Origin: Chloroflexales bacterium
GTDB lineage: Bacteria; Chloroflexota; Chloroflexia; Chloroflexales; Chloroflexaceae
NCBI GenBank assembly: GCA_013336035.1
Contig: JAAXUL010000260.1
Span: forward strand, 1 to 9,133
Direction: 5' to 3'
DNA length: 9,133 nt
Below are positions 5,931 through 9,133 of this stretch, one piece after another (the stretch's first letter is position 1; each line of letters opens with the position of its first letter). The notes under the pieces were generated by a model. That model saw only the letters and a list, made by a program, of their open reading frames with translations, was not told where the DNA came from and ran no database searches. The translations under genes were made by a program, and so were the position numbers.

Positions 5931-6866
5931 ATGAACCCGATCGAGACAATCCTCCAGGCTTTCCCCGCGATCATCCTCGACGGCGCCATGGCGACCGAGC
6001 TCGAGCGGCGCGGGTGCGATCTGCGCGACCCGCTCTGGTCGGCGAAGGTGCTGCTCGAGGCCCCCGAGCTGATCCGGCAGGTCCACGCCGACTACTTCGC
6101 CGCCGGCGCCGACGTGGCGATCACGGCCAGCTACCAGGCCAGCTTCGAGGGCTTCGCCCGCCGGGGCCTGGGGCCCGACGAGGCCGCGGCCCTGATGGCC
6201 CGCTCGGTGCGCCTGGCCGCCGAGGCCCGCGACGATCTCTGGGCCGACCCGGCGGCTCGCGCCGGGCGCCCGCGCCCCCTGGTGGCCGCCTCGGTAGGCC
6301 CCTACGGCGCCGTCCTCCACGACGGCTCGGAGTACCGTGGCGACTATGGGCTGAGCGAGGAGGACCTGGTGGCCTTCCACCGGCCGCGCATGGCCGTCCT
6401 GGCCGCCGCCGGCGCCGACCTGCTGGCCTGCGAGACCATCCCCTGCCTGGCCGAGGCCCGGGCCATCGCCCGGCTCCTGCCCGAGTTCCCCGGCGTGTGG
6501 GCCTGGGTCAGCTTCAGCGCGCGCGACGGCGCCCACATCAGCCACGGCGAGCCGATGGCGGCCTGCGCGGCCCTGCTCGATGCGCACCCGCAGGTGGCCG
6601 CGGTGGGGGTCAACTGCACCGCGCCAGAGCATATCGCCGGCCTGATCGCGGCGGCGCGCGGCGCCACGACGAAGCCGATCGTGGTCTACCCAAACTCGGG
6701 CGAGGTCTACCGGGCCGCGGACGGCAGCTGGGGGGGCGAGGGCTCGTGCGCGGCCTTCGCCGAGCAGGCCCGGGCCTGGCGCGCCGCAGGCGCCCGCCTG
6801 ATCGGGGGCTGCTGCCGCACCACGCCCGAGCACATCCGCGCGCTGGCGGCCTGGGCCCGCCTGTAG
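5931..6866 (+). CDS. mmuM: homocysteine S-methyltransferase (MmuM type)
   Basis: With the ATG at 5931 the protein has 311 residues, essentially the length of E. coli MmuM. It transfers a methyl group from S-methylmethionine (or S-adenosylmethionine) to homocysteine to make methionine, in the cytoplasm. The fold is a beta/alpha barrel using zinc bound by three cysteines; here these are C229 in Gly-Val-Asn-Cys-Thr-Ala-Pro and C294-C295 in Gly-Gly-Cys-Cys-Arg-Thr-Thr-Pro. Other family marks are the opening Ile-Leu-Asp-Gly-Ala-Met-Ala-Thr-Glu-Leu (15-24), Thr-Ala-Ser-Tyr-Gln-Ala (65-70), Ser-Val-Gly-Pro-Tyr-Gly (121-126) and Glu-Thr-Ile-Pro (168-171). It lacks the cobalamin and folate domains of MetH, supporting MmuM. 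The frame is open upstream but those codons cross the promoter. No Shine-Dalgarno sequence precedes the ATG, which is odd. It converges on glgA with only 35 bases between. Confidence 0.92.
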   Translation: MNPIETILQAFPAIILDGAMATELERRGCDLRDPLWSAKVLLEAPELIRQVHADYFAAGADVAITASYQASFEGFARRGLGPDEAAALMARSVRLAAEARDDLWADPAARAGRPRPLVAASVGPYGAVLHDGSEYRGDYGLSEEDLVAFHRPRMAVLAAAGADLLACETIPCLAEARAIARLLPEFPGVWAWVSFSARDGAHISHGEPMAACAALLDAHPQVAAVGVNCTAPEHIAGLIAAARGATTKPIVVYPNSGEVYRAADGSWGGEGSCAAFAEQARAWRAAGARLIGGCCRTTPEHIRALAAWARL

Positions 6867-6901
6867 CCAGAGGCGCGGATCACGCACCACGGTGGGGTAG
6901 C

Positions 6902-8380
6902 TTACAGCCGCCGCTTGTTCGCCATCGCCTGGGCGTAGGCCCCCAGATAGTCCCTGGCCTGGTGCGCCCACGAGAAGTCCTCGCCCATAGCGGTGGCGAT
7001 CATCTGGCGCAGGTGGGGCTTGCGGTCGTAGTAGGTGCTCACCGCCCAGCCGACAGTGTAGTAGACGCTGCGGGCGCTCGGCTCGAAGAACTTGAAGCCG
7101 GTGCCGGCGCCGCTGGCCTCGTCGTACTGGCGCACCGTATCATCGAGGCCGCCGGTGGCCCGGACGATCGGCAGCGTGCCGTACTTGAGGGCGTAGATCT
7201 GGTTGAGGCCGCAGGGCTCGAAGTAGGACGGCATCAGGAAGAAGTCTGAGCCGGCCACGATCCAGTGGGCCAGCTCCTCGTTATAGCCGATGTAGCTGCC
7301 GATGCGGCCCGGGTAGCGCCCAGGCAGCGGGCCGAAGTACCACTCGAGGCCCTTCTCGCCGGCGCCCAGGATCACGAACTGGACCGCCATATCGCGCACG
7401 ATCGCCTCGATCGAGCCGGCCAGCAGATCCAGCCCCTTCTGCCCTACCAGGCGGCTGACCACGCCGACCAGCGGGATGTTGGGATTAACCTCGAGGCTCA
7501 CCCGCCGCTGCAGGGCCAGTTTGACCTCGGCCTTCCCCGCTATGGCCTGCGGCGAGAAATGGCTCGGCAGATAGTGGTCGCTGGCGGGGTTCCACAGCTC
7601 ATAGTCCACCCCGTTCACAATACCAAGGTAGCTGGCGCCCTTGCGGACAAGGAAGGGGGCGAAGCCGTCGGCGCCGTGGGGGGTGCGCGTCTCGCGGGCG
7701 TACGTCGGGCTGACGGTGGTGGCCAGGTCGGCGTAGTACAGCCCGCCCTTGAGCATATTGATGCCGCCAAACTCCTCGAACTTGTCGGCGGTAAAGTTGC
7801 CCGGCTGGAGGCCGAGGTAGGCGTAGTCGTCGACGGGGTAGCGGCCCTGGTGGGCCAGGTTGTGGATGGTGAGCACGCTTGCGGCCCCACCCAGGACCGG
7901 GTCATCCCAGTGCCAGATCTTCAGGTAGGCCGGGGCCAGGGCGGTCTGCCAGTCGTGGGCGTGCACAATGTCAGGGGCAAAGCCCATATCGCGACAGAGC
8001 TGCAGGGCCGCCCGGGTGAAGAAGCCAAAGCGCCGCGGGTTGTCGCGGTAGTCGTGAAACTCAGGGTCGTTATAGAGGCCGGGGCGGCCGAAGTAGCGCT
8101 CGAACTCGATGAAGTAGACGGGGATGCCGCCGTACGAGGCTGTCTGGGTCGCGCACCACTCCTGGGTGTCGCCCATCCAGACGCCCAGGGGGCTGATGAA
8201 TGGGCGCAGGCCATACTTCTCGGCGTCAATCGCCGCGTACCTGGGCAGGATGATGATCACGTCGTGCCCGGCCGCGTAGAGGGCCCGGGCGAGGCCGCTA
8301 ACCACATCGGCCAGGCCGCCCACCTTGGCGAAGGGGTAGCACTCCGACGCGACCATCGCGATCTTCAGGCGTGATATCAC
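6902..8380 (-). CDS. glgA: glycogen synthase (ADP-glucose or UDP-glucose dependent, GT5)
   Basis: The protein has 492 residues from a GTG start, near the usual ~480. It extends alpha-1,4-glucan chains from a nucleotide sugar, building glycogen in the cytoplasm. The GT5/GT-B layout is complete. The N-terminal Lys-Val-Gly-Gly-Leu-Ala-Asp motif (K19-L23) binds the nucleotide sugar. His-Ala-His-Asp-Trp (140-144) and Thr-Ile-His-Asn-Leu-Ala-His-Gln-Gly (171-179) follow, then Ile-Val-Asn-Gly-Val-Asp, then the C-terminal domain with Val-Ser-Arg-Leu (R310) and K315, and the acceptor motif Phe-Glu-Pro-Cys-Gly-Leu-Asn-Gln with E388 and Thr-Gly-Gly-Leu (409-412). The frame is open 49 codons further upstream to 8527, but that part crosses a hairpin and has no family match. 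GTG at 8380 has a good ribosome binding site, and the protein begins correctly there. No other glg gene is in the window. Confidence 0.95.
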   Translation of the reverse strand: MISRLKIAMVASECYPFAKVGGLADVVSGLARALYAAGHDVIIILPRYAAIDAEKYGLRPFISPLGVWMGDTQEWCATQTASYGGIPVYFIEFERYFGRPGLYNDPEFHDYRDNPRRFGFFTRAALQLCRDMGFAPDIVHAHDWQTALAPAYLKIWHWDDPVLGGAASVLTIHNLAHQGRYPVDDYAYLGLQPGNFTADKFEEFGGINMLKGGLYYADLATTVSPTYARETRTPHGADGFAPFLVRKGASYLGIVNGVDYELWNPASDHYLPSHFSPQAIAGKAEVKLALQRRVSLEVNPNIPLVGVVSRLVGQKGLDLLAGSIEAIVRDMAVQFVILGAGEKGLEWYFGPLPGRYPGRIGSYIGYNEELAHWIVAGSDFFLMPSYFEPCGLNQIYALKYGTLPIVRATGGLDDTVRQYDEASGAGTGFKFFEPSARSVYYTVGWAVSTYYDRKPHLRQMIATAMGEDFSWAHQARDYLGAYAQAMANKRRL

Positions 8381-8384
8381 GGCA

Positions 8385-8392
8385 CTCTCCCT
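8385..8392 (-). promoter_or_regulatory. ribosome binding site fixing the GTG start of glgA
   Basis: On the minus strand AGGGAGAG lies four bases before the GTG at 8380 (six from its GGGAG core). It supports this GTG over the upstream ATG at 8527 and over the internal ATG nine codons in, which would cut off the first beta strand. Confidence 0.6.
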
Positions 8393-8446
8393 GAGCTTGG
8401 CGCGGCAACACCAGCGCTGATGACGGCACGGCCTGTTTTTGCTCTT

Positions 8447-8468
8447 GCCTGTGGGTTCTGCCACAGGC
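8447..8468. promoter_or_regulatory. 8-bp hairpin in the glgA leader
   Basis: GCCTGTGG (8447-8454) and CCACAGGC (8461-8468) are perfect reverse complements around a six-base loop. It lies 67-88 bases upstream of the glgA GTG, inside the likely leader. No T-run follows on either strand in the sense direction, so it is not an obvious terminator; a protein binding site or leader structure is possible. Confidence 0.4.
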
Positions 8469-8498
8469 CTAGCGGGGATCGGGCCCAGTTCACGGGCA

Positions 8499-8507
8499 AT
8501 AGTACCA
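8499..8507 (-). promoter_or_regulatory. possible extended -10 promoter of glgA
   Basis: On the minus strand TGGTACTAT matches a TGn-extended -10 (hexamer TACTAT, 8504-8499). Transcription from about 8492 would give a leader of ~110 bases containing the hairpin at 8447-8468. No -35 hexamer is visible. An alternative, TATACC at 8543-8538, is weaker. Confidence 0.3.
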
Positions 8508-8585
8508 CGAAGCCGAGAAAGATCCATACCCCGAAGGTATAGGAGCTAGAGTTTCAGCGCCCCTCCTCCACAGCGCTCCCAAACC

Positions 8586-8594
8586 TGCTATAGT
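8586..8594 (+). promoter_or_regulatory. extended -10 promoter of the gene at 8671
   Basis: TGCTATAGT is a TGn-extended -10, differing from the box at 5892-5900 by one base. Transcription from about 8601 would leave a 70-base leader before the ATG at 8671. No -35 hexamer is seen. Confidence 0.45.
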
Positions 8595-8656
8595 GTTATC
8601 GTCCACCTTCGCCACTACCTATCAGCGCGAGCGCAGCAAGGCGCCCTGCGTATCTT

Positions 8657-8664
8657 CAGGAGGA
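8657..8664 (+). promoter_or_regulatory. ribosome binding site of the gene at 8671
   Basis: CAGGAGGA ends six bases before the ATG at 8671, a near-ideal site at good spacing. It is the main evidence that the partial frame that follows is a real gene. Confidence 0.75.
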
Positions 8665-8670
8665 TCGCCC

Positions 8671-9133
8671 ATGTCGAACCAGCCGCTCTCGGACCCCGCC
8701 GGCCTGGCCCAGCAGATCATGGCAGCCGCCAACAGCCTCTCGGACGAGGAGGCCGCCCAGCGCTACCAGCAGATCCTGGCCCGGCTCCCCAAAGACGAGG
8801 CCGCCAAGCTCAACACCCTGGCCCTTACCCAGGTCGCCCCCGACCAGCGCCGCGTCCTGGCCTCTGGCCTCAAGGCCGCCTCGCAGGACCCGGCGCGCCC
8901 CTTCGACGGCTACGGCGACGACGACGATGACACGGCGGCTACGCCACAGAGCCTCGGCCGTATGACTGCCCAGGCGGCGAAGCAGGACCCGGAGCTGGCC
9001 AATAGCCTGCTTGGCGGAAACAACAGCGCCCTCGGGGGCCAGATCGGCAGGGCGGCCCTGGCGGCCCTGGCGGCCCTGCTGATCCAGCGGATCCTGGGTG
9101 GCCAGCAGGCCCCCGGCGGCCAGCCGGCCCAGG
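8671..9133 (+). CDS. Ala/Gln-rich protein of unknown function, 3' end missing
   Basis: The frame is open for 154 codons to the window end without a stop. It is preceded by a strong ribosome binding site and a good -10 box, and third positions are strongly G/C as in the other genes. The family is not recognised. Residues ~24-72 are predicted helical, with Glu-Glu-Ala-Ala-Gln-Arg-Tyr and two Leu/Ala-rich segments (Gln-Ile-Leu-Ala-Arg-Leu-Pro; Arg-Val-Leu-Ala-Ser-Gly-Leu). A run of five aspartates follows (83-87), then Gly-Arg-Met-Thr-Ala-Gln, then Ser-Leu-Leu-Gly-Gly (112-116) and Ala-Leu-Gly-Gly (120-123). A hydrophobic Ala-Leu repeat leads into Ile-Gln-Arg-Ile-Leu-Gly-Gly (128-144). The last part could be an amphipathic or membrane-associated helix. 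The Gly/Leu patches recall those in the DUF937 protein at 887-1915, but I cannot claim homology. It is divergent from glgA. Confidence 0.75.
   Translation, partial: MSNQPLSDPAGLAQQIMAAANSLSDEEAAQRYQQILARLPKDEAAKLNTLALTQVAPDQRRVLASGLKAASQDPARPFDGYGDDDDDTAATPQSLGRMTAQAAKQDPELANSLLGGNNSALGGQIGRAALAALAALLIQRILGGQQAPGGQPAQ
9052..9078 (+). repeat. three tandem copies of a 9-base unit
   Basis: GCGGCCCTG occurs three times without gaps (9052, 9061, 9070), encoding three Ala-Ala-Leu units in the partial gene. This is a codon-level tandem duplication prone to copy-number change by slippage. Confidence 0.85.

Noticed and set aside
6885..6894. CACC/GGTG inverted repeat between mmuM and glgA
   Set aside because: Only four base pairs with a two-base loop and no T-run; too weak to call a terminator.
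5868..6971. Minus-strand frame opposite the methyltransferase (367 codons)
   Set aside because: Antisense shadow with Gly/Ala/Val/Arg bias and no recognisable motif.
5831..7249. Plus-strand frame overlapping the methyltransferase and the end of glgA (472 codons)
   Set aside because: Very Arg/Gly/Pro-rich, out of frame with mmuM, and contradicted by two well-supported genes it crosses.
7265..8374. Long plus-strand frame opposite glgA (369 codons)
   Set aside because: It lies wholly antisense to a clear glycogen synthase and has repetitive Val/Gly/Ala/Asp composition typical of the antisense frame of GC-rich genes.
8381..8527. N-terminal extension of GlgA by 49 codons to an ATG at 8527
   Set aside because: It crosses a perfect hairpin and has no similarity to GlgA, while the GTG at 8380 has a ribosome binding site and gives the normal N-terminus.
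1..9133. CRISPR array, tRNA, rRNA, insertion sequence, phage or defence island
   Set aside because: No regularly spaced repeats, no cloverleaf or rRNA-like sequence, no transposase or integrase motif and no recognisable defence protein were found on either strand.

Overview
The window is 9.1 kb of GC-rich bacterial DNA with seven well-supported genes, one weak small reading frame and short intergenic gaps. I infer a Chloroflexota bacterium, probably a filamentous Chloroflexia-type organism. The reasons are the strong G/C preference at third codon positions, a Pro/Thr-rich linker in the first protein of a kind common in that phylum's exported proteins, soluble GAF-PAS histidine kinases, and the DUF937/DUF892 gene types. 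This placement is from memory of such genomes and was not tested by a search. There are no tRNA or rRNA genes, transposases, integrases or CRISPR repeats.

Layout. Positions 1-716 (+) are the 3' end of an exported-looking protein: a Pro/Thr linker followed by a C39-like cysteine peptidase domain. Positions 887-1915 (+) encode a DUF937 protein with a second, unnamed C-terminal domain. Positions 2055-2564 (+) encode a small ferritin-like protein of the DUF892/YciE-YciF family, closed by the clearest hairpin terminator of the window (2593-2619). Positions 2783-3559 (+) encode an alpha/beta hydrolase with a complete Ser-Asp-His triad. It converges on a soluble orphan hybrid-sensor-type histidine kinase (GAF-PAS-HisKA-HATPase, 5406-3628, -).

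Upstream of the kinase lies a stretch of about 520 bases (5407-5930) that looks less GC-rich and holds only a doubtful short frame on the minus strand. Then come a homocysteine S-methyltransferase (5931-6866, +) and, converging on it, glycogen synthase GlgA (8380-6902, -). A divergent intergenic region (8381-8670) separates glgA from an Ala/Gln-rich protein of unknown function that runs off the window end (8671 onward, +).

How the genes relate. Most genes look like single transcription units with their own leader or terminator, not one operon. The functions (methionine recycling, glycogen synthesis, stress-type ferritin-like protein, sensor kinase, hydrolase) are ordinary chromosomal housekeeping and stress roles. 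The least explained parts are the two-domain DUF937 protein, the partial gene at the right end, the small minus-strand frame near 5506-5826, and a pair of near-identical palindromic sites about 60-100 bases upstream of two genes. Nothing here amounts to a clearly new multi-gene system.
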